Source: Rhizobium sp. Leaf306 (GTDB lineage Bacteria > Pseudomonadota > Alphaproteobacteria > Rhizobiales > Rhizobiaceae). Taken from it: 64,000 nt of DNA. The position numbers and the translations under genes were made by a program. Where the stretch lies: contig NZ_LMNX01000001.1 of the NCBI RefSeq assembly GCF_001423425.1, forward strand, positions 1,581,853 through 1,645,852, given 5' to 3'. Below are positions 53,856-63,023 of this stretch, in pieces. The notes under the pieces were generated by a model that saw nothing but the letters and a program-made list of their open reading frames with translations, ran no database searches and was not told the DNA's origin. Position 1 is the first letter of the stretch, and every line of letters starts with the position of its first letter.

Positions 53856-54287
53856 TCGATACGCTCCACATCAATATTCCAAGATTGAGGTTCGCGACAT
53901 ACTGTCGGCCTTGGGGCAAAGTTGTGACAACGTTCAACATTTGAGCAGTTTTATCAATTGTCCACTCGTCGTCTCAGCCCCCCACGCGCATGGTCAAGGT
54001 GCTGGGCACTCAGCGGTTACGATCATGCTTGATGATGCTGTGTTTCCTCGCCTTGAACGGATCCGAACCTTCGACTTCGGACACGAGGTTAAGCTAACCG
54101 CACCTTGGTTTCAAAATCATTGGGCTGAGATAGCCCATTGTCTAGTGCCGTCATTTTGGATTGTAGAAGCGCTCGAAGTAGTCGAACACATCCGCTCTGG
54201 CATCATTCCGCGTCCGATAGACCTACCTCAAACAGCTAACTGGAACGACGGGAACCAAAGCTTGCTCCGAGTGTTATAGCAGCATGT
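53856..54287. other. divergent intergenic region
   Basis: Upstream of both ampC and the MarR gene, so their promoters lie here. A long plus-strand frame ends at 54279 but overlaps ampC and has no start or family I know. I find no ampR-like binding motif. Confidence 0.4.
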
Positions 54288-54300
54288 TGTCATAATGACA
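54288..54300. promoter_or_regulatory. MarR-type operator palindrome
   Basis: TGTCATAATGACA is a perfect palindrome with six-base arms and one central base. It stands ten bases before the TTG start of the MarR gene, so binding would block that gene's transcription or translation initiation. Confidence 0.6.
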
Positions 54301-54310
54301 GGATGTTGAT

Positions 54311-54808
54311 TTGAGTAACTCTCCTCCCTCTGCCCATGTCAGGGATCTTGCGCTTGCGGTGTTCGAGACTAACGGCCGTTTGGTCGACGCAGGCAATGAG
54401 CTGGTCCGACCGATTGGCTTGACGACCGCTTGGTGGCAGGTTCTCGGTGCTTTGGGCTATTCACCCCAACCCCTCCCGGTAGCGCACATTGCCCGCAACA
54501 TGGGGCTGACCCGGCAGGCAGTGCAGCGTGTCGTCAATCTGCTGCTGGCAAACGGCCTGGTCAGCGAGCAGCCTAATCCGCACCACCAGCGAGCCAAGCT
54601 AATTGTCCTCACTACCGTTGGCCGGGCTGCACTTGCCGGGGCCGAGACAGCGGTCGCCCCGCTCGATCAGGCCATCCTTGATCAGATCGGCGCCGATCGA
54701 CTCGTCGCAGCCGTCGCCGTGCTTCGCGAGATGAACGCAGTGATCGCCGACAGCCTTTCAACGACGGCGGACCCTGCAGCACCCTCAACGCCCAAGGATA
54801 TCGCATGA
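54311..54808 (+). CDS. MarR-family regulator
   Basis: A 165-residue regulator of the MarR winged-helix fold: WWQVLGALGYSPQPLPVAHI then ARNMGLTRQAVQRVVN as the recognition helices, and a wing with HHQRAKLIVLT. The C terminus has a disordered Pro/Ala tail. The start is TTG 54311, with AGGA eight bases upstream. The next gene's ATG overlaps this stop by four bases (ATGA), so the two are coupled. It probably controls its own operon through the palindrome just upstream and responds to an aromatic or phenolic ligand. Confidence 0.88.
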   Translation: MSNSPPSAHVRDLALAVFETNGRLVDAGNELVRPIGLTTAWWQVLGALGYSPQPLPVAHIARNMGLTRQAVQRVVNLLLANGLVSEQPNPHHQRAKLIVLTTVGRAALAGAETAVAPLDQAILDQIGADRLVAAVAVLREMNAVIADSLSTTADPAAPSTPKDIA

Positions 54809-56499
54809 ACAGCAAATTCCTCCGTGACGGCTTCGACGCCGAGGTTATCATCGTGGGCGGCGGACCGATCGGTCTGACGACCGCTTGCGCGCTTGCACAT
54901 CACGGCGTCGACTGTCTCCTGATCGAACAGCGACGCCAGCCAAAGGAGTGGTCGCGGGCCAACAACCTGTGGGCCCGGCCGCAGGAACTGCTTGCCAGCA
55001 TCGGCGTACGCGACGCCATCGCCGCGCAGGCTTACAGCATCACCCAGGTCAACACGCTCCTGAACGGCCGCAGGGTCGATCCCGTCGAGATCGCGGACGT
55101 ACCAAGCCCATACGGGCCCGTCCTCTACAGCGGACAGGACGTCATCGAGAAGACACTTGCCGAACAGGCGCAAGCCAAGGGTGGCAGGATCGAGCGCGGG
55201 CGCAAGGTAACGGGGTTCGCACAGGACGAGGAAGGCGTGACCGTGACGCTCGCAACGGTCAGCGAGGACGACGAGAACGTGACGGTCGGCCCCGAGGAAA
55301 CGCTGCGTTGCCGCTATATGATCGGCGCGGACGGACCCAAGGGCTTTGTCCGCGAAGAGCTCGGTCTCGGCTTCGAACCGACGAAACTGCCAAACTGCAT
55401 GAACCGTCAGGTCGATGCCAAGCTGAGCTGGCGCCGCTCGACCGACTTCGACCATCTCTGGTTCTTTTACTATCCGAGCGGTTTCTGCGGCGTGCTGCCG
55501 GTGTGGGACGGCTACCACCGCCTGTTCTTCCTTGCCGACGACACCGGCATCCCCGATCGCGATCCAACGCTTGAGGAAATGCAGGCGATCGCGCGCGAAG
55601 TCACCGAGGATGAGACGCTGACGCTCACCGATCCTATCTGGCTGACGCACAGCCACTTCCAGCACGGCGCCTCGGCGCACTACGCGAAGGATCGGGTCTT
55701 GCTCGTTGGCGATGCCGGGCACCTGTCGCTTCCTGCCGGCGGCCAGGGCATGAACTCCGGGTTTCACGATGCGATCGGCGTCGCATGGCGGCTGGCGATG
55801 GTGCTGGCAGGCAAAGGCACGCCGATATTGCTCGAATCCTACGACGAGGAGCGTGGCGGCGAGCATCGCCGGCTGGATTACCAGCAGGTTCGCGGCTTCC
55901 AGAACAGCGTGTATCGCGGGAAGGTGAAGGACGCCGCGATGGATGTCGCAGCGCGCTTCATTCCTAACATCGGCACTCTCATTCAGGGCAGCGCTGATCT
56001 TCAGCAATTAACCGTAGGCTATCCCGACAGTCCGCTGAGCGAAGACCACCTTGGCGGCTTGCGCGATCTGCTGAGCCGCCATGCGCCGAAGGCGGGGGAG
56101 CGGGCGCCGGATGCGAAGGTGATTGCCGCAGATGGTGCTTCATCCACGCTGTTTGCGCATCTCTACAATCCCGACGGATGGAGCTGGGGCTGGTCGCTGC
56201 TCGCCTTCGATGGCCGGCGGGCCGACTCGCTGCCCGAGTTGCAGCAGGCATTCACCGAGGTCGAGTGCTGGGAGTGGGTCCGACCACGGCTCGTGCTGGG
56301 GTCCGCGGTTGCCGGCAAGGACGATGCGAAGGTCCTCTACGATCTCGATGGTGAAGTACACGCTGCCTACGGCGTCGGTGACAAAGCAGCACTCATACTG
56401 GTTCGGCCGGACGGTCATATCGGCTTCCGTGGCAGGGCCGACCGGCCAGACATGCTTCGCGCCTACTGCCTGAAGGTGGCCGGTCGCGAGGGGGCGTGA
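54805..56499 (+). CDS. FAD-dependent monooxygenase (phenol hydroxylase-like)
   Basis: A 564-residue flavoprotein hydroxylase of the class A type. The FAD motif GGGPIGLTTACALAHHGV starts the protein; the DG motif, MIGADGPKGFVREELG, is near residue 175; the second FAD motif is RVLLVGDAGHLSLPAGGQGM. After residue 400 comes a thioredoxin-like C-terminal domain. The layout is that of 2-monooxygenases such as PheA, TfdB or MhpA. It is coupled to a MarR gene, so it is likely induced by its own aromatic substrate. The reductant is NAD(P)H by family. The substrate is not evident. Confidence 0.92.
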   Translation: MNSKFLRDGFDAEVIIVGGGPIGLTTACALAHHGVDCLLIEQRRQPKEWSRANNLWARPQELLASIGVRDAIAAQAYSITQVNTLLNGRRVDPVEIADVPSPYGPVLYSGQDVIEKTLAEQAQAKGGRIERGRKVTGFAQDEEGVTVTLATVSEDDENVTVGPEETLRCRYMIGADGPKGFVREELGLGFEPTKLPNCMNRQVDAKLSWRRSTDFDHLWFFYYPSGFCGVLPVWDGYHRLFFLADDTGIPDRDPTLEEMQAIAREVTEDETLTLTDPIWLTHSHFQHGASAHYAKDRVLLVGDAGHLSLPAGGQGMNSGFHDAIGVAWRLAMVLAGKGTPILLESYDEERGGEHRRLDYQQVRGFQNSVYRGKVKDAAMDVAARFIPNIGTLIQGSADLQQLTVGYPDSPLSEDHLGGLRDLLSRHAPKAGERAPDAKVIAADGASSTLFAHLYNPDGWSWGWSLLAFDGRRADSLPELQQAFTEVECWEWVRPRLVLGSAVAGKDDAKVLYDLDGEVHAAYGVGDKAALILVRPDGHIGFRGRADRPDMLRAYCLKVAGREGA

Positions 56500-56858
56500 G
56501 CGGCCTGAAACCGCAAACTGACATATCGCAAGCGCGGAGCGCAGTGCCCCAAAATAACATCGTTTTCGGGCAAGACGGCAGCCGACCCGTGACGTCGGCT
56601 ACCGCCACCCCCTTCCGGAAACCTGCCATTCCGCTTACCACCCCAGGTCAGACATCGTGGCTGATCAGGCGAACGGTAACTTCCAGGTCATTCAACAACA
56701 GACTGAATGACCGAAAAGAGGGCGCATAGCGGCCCAATATCCACTATTGGCCTGAGGCGGACATCTCGATAATTATTGAGTTCCCGCGCTCTATGCGCGG
56801 GAGGTAATTGTTTGAGTTACCTCATTGCCCCCATCTCAAGGTCGGCAAGCAATGCTTG
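56500..56858. other. gap between convergent genes with a hairpin
   Basis: 359 bases. At 56782-56802 TCCCGCGC pairs with GCGCGGGA around TCTAT, a likely two-sided terminator for the monooxygenase and flavodoxin genes. No gene is visible; a plus-strand frame to 56729 lacks a ribosome site. Confidence 0.5.
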
Positions 56859-57443
56859 TCATTCACCCGGCGTTGATTTGTACTGCCCAGCGACGCTCAT
56901 AACCCGCGCGCCATAGAGACGCGCTGTTTCGAGATCGCCCGAAGACATTTCTTCGGGAGCCGCGTCGGCGTCCGACTGCGCCATCGGCCCGATATAGGAT
57001 CCCATGCGGTTCAGGTCGTCGCGCTTGGACGCTTTCACGTTGGATGGCTTGATGCCCAGGCTCACCCACAGGCCACCATGCTGCCCGGAAAGAAGGACAA
57101 AATATTGCAGCGTGTTCAGCTTGTCGCCATTGAGGCTGGCGCTGTTGGTGAAGCCGCCAAAGACCTTGTCCTGCCACTTGGCGGAAAACCACGGCTTTGA
57201 GGATGCATCGGCAAATTTCTTGAACTGCCAGCTCGGTCCGCCCATGTAAGTCGGGGAGCCGAATATGATGGCGTCTGCGGCATCCAGCGCCGCCCATCCG
57301 TCGTCGGAAAGATTACCCTCAGCGTCAATGGCAAGGAGCGTTGCACCAGCGCCTTCCGCGACGGCCTCTGCCATGCGTTGCGTATGGCCGTAGCCGGAAT
57401 GGTAGACGATGACAGTTTTTGCGAAGGAATTCGAGGTCGTCAT
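56859..57443 (-). CDS. flavodoxin-family protein (WrbA/NAD(P)H:quinone reductase type)
   Basis: A 194-residue FMN protein. The phosphate loop VIVYHSGYGHTQRMAEAVAE starts it, with SPTYMGGPSWQFKKFAD as the isoalloxazine loop and LLSGQHGGLWVSLG later. It fits the quinone reductase group which protects against quinones by two-electron reduction. AAGGA precedes the ATG. The upstream DoxX gene is on the same strand, 116 bases away, and a TetR gene is divergent from that, so the pair is probably induced by an electrophile or quinone. Confidence 0.9.
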   Translation of the reverse strand: MTTSNSFAKTVIVYHSGYGHTQRMAEAVAEGAGATLLAIDAEGNLSDDGWAALDAADAIIFGSPTYMGGPSWQFKKFADASSKPWFSAKWQDKVFGGFTNSASLNGDKLNTLQYFVLLSGQHGGLWVSLGIKPSNVKASKRDDLNRMGSYIGPMAQSDADAAPEEMSSGDLETARLYGARVMSVAGQYKSTPGE

Positions 57444-57559
57444 GGCTTGTTCCTTATGTCGTGATTTTACGCGTCGCCTATGGAGTCAGCGCGGTCTGGA
57501 TTGTGTTGGTTGTGATGATGGAAGCGCGCGGTTTGCGGCCGCTGCTATTGGGGCTGCTG

Positions 57560-57910
57560 TTATGATGAGAACTGGACGGAAGCTGCGATGATGAGCAGCA
57601 GCAGGAAGACCGCTGGCGGCGGGATATGGCGGAAATCGCGGGCTCTCACGACAGCGAGGATCGCGGCGACCATGATACAGGCTCCGAGCGCCACGCCGAT
57701 TGCGAAGGTTGGCCGCAAGATTAGCAAGACTGCCGTCAGGAATTCCAGGATTGCGGTGATCCAACACCACCACGATGGAAATCCGTAACGAACGAATTCG
57801 TCTCGGATAACCTTGCTGCCGGACGCGTTGATGGCGGCGCCGAGAAGGAATGCGGCGGCCGCCAGGAGCGTCGCAGCATTGCCGACTGACAGCGATATGA
57901 AGTTGAACAT
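57560..57910 (-). CDS. DoxX-family membrane protein
   Basis: A 116-residue membrane protein with four hydrophobic helices (NAATLLAAAAFLLGAAINAS at the N terminus, WCWITAILEFLTAVLLIL, FAIGVALGACIMVAAILAVV, and FLLLLIIAASVQF). This is the DoxX/DoxD-like fold, associated with respiratory quinone or redox stress partners. AGGA lies eight bases before the ATG. It heads the minus-strand unit with the flavodoxin gene and faces a TetR gene. Confidence 0.85.
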   Translation of the reverse strand: MFNFISLSVGNAATLLAAAAFLLGAAINASGSKVIRDEFVRYGFPSWWCWITAILEFLTAVLLILRPTFAIGVALGACIMVAAILAVVRARDFRHIPPPAVFLLLLIIAASVQFSS

Positions 57911-57962
57911 TGAACGATCCTAACGGTGACACCCGCCGACGTGACGATATCTCTAGCACCAT

Positions 57963-57991
57963 AAATAAATCTAGCGTTGCTATATTGTCAA
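57963..57991 (-). promoter_or_regulatory. promoter for the DoxX-flavodoxin unit
   Basis: On the minus strand TTGACA (57991-57986) and TTATTT (57968-57963) are 17 bases apart. A repeated CGTTGC occurs at 57975-57980 and 57993-57998, and GTTG and CAAC arms frame the -35 box; these are candidate sites for the divergent TetR protein. The gene starts 53 bases downstream. Confidence 0.5.
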
Positions 57992-58049
57992 CCGTTGCAT
58001 CACATTATTACTGCCGCTATGGGACTTGGTAACGGGTGAAGGTGAAGGC

Positions 58050-58622
58050 ATGGGCATCAGCGAACGCAAAGAGCGGGCAAAAGCGGAGCGAGAGCAGCGC
58101 ATCATCGGCGCGGCCAGAATGCTTGCCGAAAAAGACGGCTGGGCCTCGGTGACAGTTCGTCGGCTTGCTCAGGAGATCGAATACAGCCAGCCCGTCCTCT
58201 ACGCCCATTTCCAAAACCGCGACGCGATTGTCGGGGCGGTCGCACTGGAAGGATTTGGGGAGTTGGGACCGGTGCTGCGGGCATCGGTCCGTCGCGGCGC
58301 AAGTTCGGCGGAAGCAATGGAAGACGTTGCTATGGCCTACCTGGAATTCGCATTTGAGCGGCCAGCTTTGTACGAAGCGATGTTCGTCCTACCGAGCGGT
58401 CTGCGGTTTGCAAAGTCCGATACACCTCAATCCCTGCGCGATACATTCGGGGCCATGATGGCGGTCGTTGAGCCATTTTGCGAAAACGCTGAAGTCGCGA
58501 CCGAGGCCTTTTGGGCTACTCTCCATGGCCTAGCGGAACTTGAGCGCCACGGTCGGATCAGGGAGGCGTTCCGCAAAGACCGAGTGACTCATTTCATCGA
58601 TATGCTATCGCGTAGGAGTTGA
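58050..58622 (+). CDS. TetR-family repressor
   Basis: A 190-residue regulator. The DNA-binding part is REQRIIGAARMLAEKDGWAS then RRLAQEIEYSQPVLYAHFQN, the usual three helices; the C-terminal domain is helical and less defined. ATG 58050 is chosen, with GAAGG repeated upstream; an upstream start at 58026 is possible. Divergent from DoxX and flavodoxin, it probably represses them and itself. Confidence 0.9.
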   Translation: MGISERKERAKAEREQRIIGAARMLAEKDGWASVTVRRLAQEIEYSQPVLYAHFQNRDAIVGAVALEGFGELGPVLRASVRRGASSAEAMEDVAMAYLEFAFERPALYEAMFVLPSGLRFAKSDTPQSLRDTFGAMMAVVEPFCENAEVATEAFWATLHGLAELERHGRIREAFRKDRVTHFIDMLSRRS

Positions 58623-58869
58623 CCTAGAAGCACGATCAAAGCAATGTCCCGTTACGCCGCTAACTAAGCGCCTAGCTGCTGTGTGCAGAGGCGCGGCCAC
58701 GCTTGGCGCGAGGCCGCACAACTTCAATCTTTGTATGCTCCACCAATCCGAGCGCGTCCTCTATGCCATCCCTAGATACTCGACCGTGTTGTCAATCTTA
58801 CGGTCAGGACCATTGATGTGGAGCAGCATGAATGAGCCGCCACCTTGGAAAACGAGCAGCACTTATAGA

Positions 58870-58990
58870 AATTCAGTAGCGCATCAGCGTCGAAGCCCTT
58901 CAGCCCTGCGAGGGCACCCGGCGGGACCTTCTCGACCCAAGCCGGATCGCTGATCAGAGCGCGGCCGATGGCGACAAGCTCGAACTCATT
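58870..58990 (-). pseudogene. C-terminal relic of an old yellow enzyme
   Basis: The minus strand gives NEFELVAIGRALISDPAWVE then KVPPGALAGLKGFDADALL, the last phosphate-binding strand and helix of an NADH:flavin oxidoreductase of the OYE family. The rest of the barrel is missing; the upstream frame has a stop. The surrounding 58623-59166 holds no intact gene. Confidence 0.7.
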
Positions 58991-59166
58991 GCGCTCAGTT
59001 CATCGTCGCGGCCTGAGAGACCCCAGTCGCAGGGCGGTCGCCCTGGTCGTGCACGGTTGGGGCCTCTCGTTGTCTTGGCTGCGCATCGGCCACGCCGGCG
59101 CGCCCGTCCTTCGCGCGGAGGAGTTTCAGCTGCGCCCAAGCCCTTCCGCAGAAAGGACGCCCCGGC

Positions 59167-59850
59167 TCAGCGCACGAACCGCTCCGAGACCGCCAGCATG
59201 GTGACGGCGTGACCGGCCTGGGCGAGGAGTTCATCGAAGGCGGCTCGATCGGCATCCACGCCGTCCTGGAACGCCGTCAGGGTGGGCCACCACAACTGGC
59301 GGGCACCCAGGAACGGTGCGCCGTCGCTGTGCACCTCTGCGCTCGGCCGGTTCACCGCGTGACGTAGCGCGCCGATCCGCAGGCCGAGTTCGGCGTCGTT
59401 CGCTCCCGCCCAGCCGGGATTGCCATCAAGGTGCACGAACTGCAGGAGATGGATGCTCGTCGGCCGCTCCAGCACGTCCCATTGCCGATCGACGGCAGAT
59501 ACGGCTCCGATTGGGGGCCGCGAGACGATTACATCCTCCTCGGTGATGAAGAAGATGACATTCGGCAGGTCCTGGAACAACGGCTCGTCGGGGCGGATGT
59601 TGTCGCCGAACAAGGGCTCGTCGACCAGTGCGGCGGCGTCTTTCGGGGAGTCGAACGAGGGCATCGCGACGCCGTCATACTTGTCCTGACCTGGGCCGAG
59701 GCGATCGGTATCGAACTGGTGCCCCTGGACGTAGGTGAGCATGCCCGGGATCTGGCGGCCCATGGTGCCGTGCGGGTGGCGCCAATGGTCATGGAAGCGC
59801 TGGCGATCGATGTCGGGGCGGCGGGGGAGGAGGGCAAAGAAGCGGATCAC
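59167..59850 (-). CDS. EthD-domain protein
   Basis: A 227-residue protein starting MIRFFALLPRRPDIDRQRFH, DHWRHPHGTMGRQIPGMLTY, which is the EthD ferredoxin-like fold; a second, similar half follows around residue 115 (SIHLLQFVHLDGN). EthD proteins take part in ether and polyketide-like degradation but have no fixed chemistry. GTG 59850 with CAGGAG seven bases upstream is the start. It is a lone gene; the OYE relic is just past its stop, so the two may once have formed a unit. Confidence 0.82.
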   Translation of the reverse strand: MIRFFALLPRRPDIDRQRFHDHWRHPHGTMGRQIPGMLTYVQGHQFDTDRLGPGQDKYDGVAMPSFDSPKDAAALVDEPLFGDNIRPDEPLFQDLPNVIFFITEEDVIVSRPPIGAVSAVDRQWDVLERPTSIHLLQFVHLDGNPGWAGANDAELGLRIGALRHAVNRPSAEVHSDGAPFLGARQLWWPTLTAFQDGVDADRAAFDELLAQAGHAVTMLAVSERFVR

Positions 59851-60037
59851 GGGAAACTCCTGATTTGGTTGAATTAGTTGAATTCGTTGGATTAATTAGT
59901 TTGATTGATTTGTCACGGGTGCGAGCGTCCTCCTCCTTGGGAAGGACCCTCGGGGCGCGGCTTCTAAGTCAAGCTCTGTTATCTGCCTTCGAAACGGCAC
60001 ATAGAGGCCTCTATACGGCCGGATGGGAGCCGTTGCC

Positions 60038-60817
60038 CTATTTTACCGAGCTGGCTGCCTCAAGAATGACATCAGCCGTCTCCTGTGGGTGAGACATGTA
60101 GACCATGTGACTCGACTTCACTTCCGTCATCTTCGTGCCTGAGCGCTGATACATCCACTGTAGAAAGTCGGATGAGAGCACCTTGTCTTCGGTCGTCACG
60201 ATGCCGAATGACGGCTTGTCATGCCATGCAGCATGCTGGAACGGGATCTGGAATGTATCCAGCCTCATCGGCTTGGACATCGCAGACATGAAATCGGTCA
60301 CGTCGCGTGGAAGGTCCGCACCGATCATCTCATGATAGCTCGCTGGATTTGGAACGAACCTCTTGTCGTCATCGAGCTTCTTCATGTCGATGCCCATGGG
60401 AAAGCGGCTGCTGATCTCAAGCAGAGTTTCGCCCTTATCAGGCTGAAGGGCGGCAACGTATACCAGTGCCTTGACGTTGGGGGCTACACCCGCCTCGGTG
60501 ATAACGGCACCACCGTAGCTGTGGCCAACCAGAACCGTGGGGCCGCTTTGGGTAGCGACGGCCAGCTTCGTCACGGCGATATCATCTTCGAGGCTTGTAT
60601 GCGGCAACTCCACAACAGTGACTGCCAACCCTTTCGCCCGTAGAATTTGGAAGACATCCTTCCATCCCGAGCCGTCCGTGGTCCCACCATGCACCAGGAC
60701 AACGTTGGTCGCACCGGCATTGACAGATCCAACAACTTTGGCAGTTCCATCGGATTTGGCAGGTCCCGAAATTGCTAGAGCCAACAGGGCACCAGCCAGA
60801 AGTCTTTTCATCGTCAT
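60038..60817 (-). CDS. exported alpha/beta hydrolase
   Basis: A 259-residue alpha/beta hydrolase with an N-terminal signal (KRLLAGALLALAISGPAKS). The oxyanion region is VVLVHGGTTDGSGW; the nucleophile Ser is in VLVGHSYGGAVITEAG; the His is in VKSSHMVYMSHPQETAD. The group includes esterases acting on small substrates and resembles plant-type salicylate/methyl-ester hydrolases (HGGTTDGSGW). ATG 60817 or ATG 60811 may start it. A sequence upstream (60918-60929) is repeated before the SDR at 61976, so both are probably controlled by the HxlR protein between them. Confidence 0.9.
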   Translation of the reverse strand: MTMKRLLAGALLALAISGPAKSDGTAKVVGSVNAGATNVVLVHGGTTDGSGWKDVFQILRAKGLAVTVVELPHTSLEDDIAVTKLAVATQSGPTVLVGHSYGGAVITEAGVAPNVKALVYVAALQPDKGETLLEISSRFPMGIDMKKLDDDKRFVPNPASYHEMIGADLPRDVTDFMSAMSKPMRLDTFQIPFQHAAWHDKPSFGIVTTEDKVLSSDFLQWMYQRSGTKMTEVKSSHMVYMSHPQETADVILEAASSVK

Positions 60818-60917
60818 CCTATTTCCTTCAACTATCTTTGATGCGCGTCGGGACGCTCGTCTGTTCCCGACATCATCTCATGATGATGAGGCATAGATAC
60901 ACGATGGATATCTGATA

Positions 60918-60929
60918 TCAATTACGCAC
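60918..60929 (-). promoter_or_regulatory. shared upstream element, copy 1
   Basis: TCAATTACGCAC here is the reverse complement of GTGCGTAATTGA at 61913-61924. Each copy lies upstream of, and in the same orientation to, the gene it precedes: the hydrolase (start 60817) and the SDR (start 61976). ATATC triplets flank both. It is a candidate HxlR operator or shared promoter part. Confidence 0.55.
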
Positions 60930-61156
60930 CTAGATTAGCCTAGATATGGACGAGTATACTGGCCCTCGAAGCCCTCGCATCGCGCGCTGGATCACGCGCC
61001 GGCCGCTTGCCAACCCTACTCGCCCCCTAGTCGCCATGCTGGCAAAGTCATCAACGCACTTGGCATTGCATCCTGTGCCCTTCGATCAGGTCGGGATGCC
61101 GTGAGACGACGACGTCTATCCTCGGCGTCGGGCCCCAGGCGACCGCGGCGACCTTG

Positions 61157-61549
61157 TCAGAGACGATCGACCCTCTCGTCATAGCGCCGCGTGGCCGCCT
61201 CGACCTGGTCGCCATTGGCCTCTGCCCAGTCACACAGTGCTTCAAATGGCTCCCGCAAGGAGTGGCCGAGGGGAGTGATTGCGTATTCCACGCCAATCGG
61301 CTGCGTTGGCAGTACGGTTCTGGTCACAAGGCCGTTCCGCTCAAGCCTCTTCAAAGCGTCGGCCAGAGCCTTGTGCGTGATCCCGTCAAGACGCCGCTTG
61401 AGATCGTTGAAGCGTGAGGGTTTGGGACAGATCACCGTCAATATCATGATCGTCCATTTGTCAGCGATCTTGTCGAGTACCGGGCGAACCTGCGCCATGT
61501 CACCACAGGCACGCTGAGAAAGTTCTTCAAGGTCGGTATACTGGTCCAT
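61157..61549 (-). CDS. HxlR-family regulator
   Basis: A 130-residue winged-helix regulator: RPVLDKIADKWTIMILTVIC, then SRFNDLKRRLDGITHKALAD and LKRLERNGLVTRTVLPTQPIG as recognition helix and wing. The N-terminal Cys near residue 15 fits the HxlR group that senses electrophiles and quinones by Cys modification (Asp-Met follows it). It lies between the hydrolase and the SDR and is on the strand opposite to the SDR; a 12-base element upstream of each suggests it controls both. Confidence 0.9.
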   Translation of the reverse strand: MDQYTDLEELSQRACGDMAQVRPVLDKIADKWTIMILTVICPKPSRFNDLKRRLDGITHKALADALKRLERNGLVTRTVLPTQPIGVEYAITPLGHSLREPFEALCDWAEANGDQVEAATRRYDERVDRL

Positions 61550-61620
61550 ATCTGAGCTAATCCGTGTGGTTAGTTGATATCAGGTATCCAGCGTATATCA
61601 TGGCGAGATCACTCCAGGAA

Positions 61621-61800
61621 AGTATTTACGATGGCTCGAATGAGTAACGAGGTGGCTGGTCGCCAAGGTATTGGCCTGCCTGTTGCGGAGTGACTTTGTG
61701 CCGAGGGTGCACATGCCCTCATCACCAGTCGCAGAAGTGGAGATCCCGAAAAGGCCGCCAAAGGCATCGGCAATTGCACGGTCGGTATCGCTGTTTTCGA
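61621..61800 (+). pseudogene. 5' relic of a short-chain dehydrogenase
   Basis: The plus strand encodes GRQGIGLPVAE, then a stop, then LCAEGAHALITSRRSGDPEK and AAKGIGNCTVGIA. This is the cofactor-binding half of an SDR (GxGIGxxVAxxLAxEGAHVxITxRR). A nonsense codon breaks it, and the catalytic half is missing. It lies just before the intact SDR and its promoter. Confidence 0.72.
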
Positions 61801-61912
61801 GCGCAGCTACATAGGCGGACACTGTCGAAATGTGATCGGTGCACCAGCACTCTTGGCAGGTCTCTAATCCCGGCTGACACAGGTATACTCATCGATATCT
61901 ACTCTATATAAA

Positions 61913-61924
61913 GTGCGTAATTGA
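61913..61924 (+). promoter_or_regulatory. shared upstream element, copy 2
   Basis: GTGCGTAATTGA, 52 bases before the SDR start. The complementary copy is at 60918-60929 upstream of the exported hydrolase. It lies in AT-rich DNA rich in ATATC and TATATA, where the promoter should be. Confidence 0.55.
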
Positions 61925-61975
61925 CCCTACATATCAAATATATATCTATCACCTGTCACTTTCAATGGAGCCAAC

Positions 61976-62704
61976 ATGACCAGATTAGACAACAAAATTG
62001 CCCTCGTTATCGGGGGACAAGGCGGCATCGGTGGAGCCGTTTCGCAGCGGTTTGCCCACGAGGGCGCACAGGTTTATGCGACCAGCCGCAAGGGCACGGA
62101 TGGCGTGTCAGAAGAAACAGGCACAGGCAGCATGCGCAGCATCCAGGCGGATGCGAGCAACACCGCCGACCTGACTCGTGTCTTCGAGCAGGTAAAGTCG
62201 GAACAGGGGCGCATCGACATTCTTGTCGTCAACGCAGGTCTTTCCGAATACGCACCCTTGGAAGACATATCCGAAGACCATTTCGATCGTGCATTCGGGC
62301 TTAACGTCCGCTCGCTCGTTTTCGCGGCACAAGGTGCTACTGACCTCATGCAACCCGGCGGTACGATCGTGTTGATCGGCTCCATCGCGGGCGACATCGG
62401 TACCAAAGGATATGGCGTCTACGGCGCCACAAAGGCCGCTGTCCGCTCCTTTACGCGCACCTGGGCCAACGAACTTGCTCCCAAAGGCATCCGTGTCAAC
62501 GTCGTCAGCCCCGGCCCGACCGATACGGCGATGATGGCCGGAGCCTCGCAAGAGATCCGGGATGCGCTTTCCGGCATGATCCCGCTGGGGCGCATGGGCC
62601 GGCCAGACGAGGTCGCGGCCGCAGTCCTTTTCCTTGCCAGTGAAGAGAGTAGTTTTACGACCGGCGCAGAACTGGCCGTGGATGGTGGCATGGCTCAGGT
62701 CTGA
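61976..62704 (+). CDS. short-chain dehydrogenase
   Basis: A 242-residue SDR with all active-site parts: IGGQGGIGGAVSQRFAHEGA for the cofactor, VNAG, Ser in VLIGSIAGDIG, YGVYGATKAAVRSF with the Tyr and Lys, and the closing FTTGAELAVDGGMAQV. It fits the classical 3-oxoacyl-ACP reductase-like group. ATG 61976 follows AATGGAGCC. Under the likely control of the HxlR gene at 61157. The SDR relic at 61621 lies upstream and may be an older copy. Confidence 0.92.
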   Translation: MTRLDNKIALVIGGQGGIGGAVSQRFAHEGAQVYATSRKGTDGVSEETGTGSMRSIQADASNTADLTRVFEQVKSEQGRIDILVVNAGLSEYAPLEDISEDHFDRAFGLNVRSLVFAAQGATDLMQPGGTIVLIGSIAGDIGTKGYGVYGATKAAVRSFTRTWANELAPKGIRVNVVSPGPTDTAMMAGASQEIRDALSGMIPLGRMGRPDEVAAAVLFLASEESSFTTGAELAVDGGMAQV

Positions 62705-63023
62705 ACCTGACAGAAGGGGCTGCTGGCTGCGCGCTTCGCAACGTTGCGTGTGCGCGTGGCCGACAGTCGGACCCAGCGTATCCGCCGCAGGCAACCAGCA
62801 GGCATCGTAAACTCGACGGATGAGAGGCCCGCGAAAGATGCCTTCCGCAGATACCTCTTATGCTCAGGTAAAATGTCGTGTCGTGTAATTTGAAATAGGT
62901 TGGCGATCGGATCAGAATGTAGATGAAGTGCTGGCGTATCAGTATCTTCGCCTTGATGGGACCAGAACCTACGACCCGTGATTAGAGATCAAATCACTAA
63001 GATTCCTAAGACAATTCATCGGC
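62705..63023. other. stretch without a recognised gene
   Basis: 319 bases behind the SDR gene. Frames are short and of poor composition. No hairpin or repeat of note. Confidence 0.45.

Noticed and set aside
53689..54279. Long plus-strand frame over the start of ampC and its upstream region
   Set aside because: It is largely antisense to ampC, has no start signal and no family I recognise.
54682..56007. 441-codon minus-strand frame
   Set aside because: Shadow of the flavin monooxygenase gene; no motif and no ribosome site.
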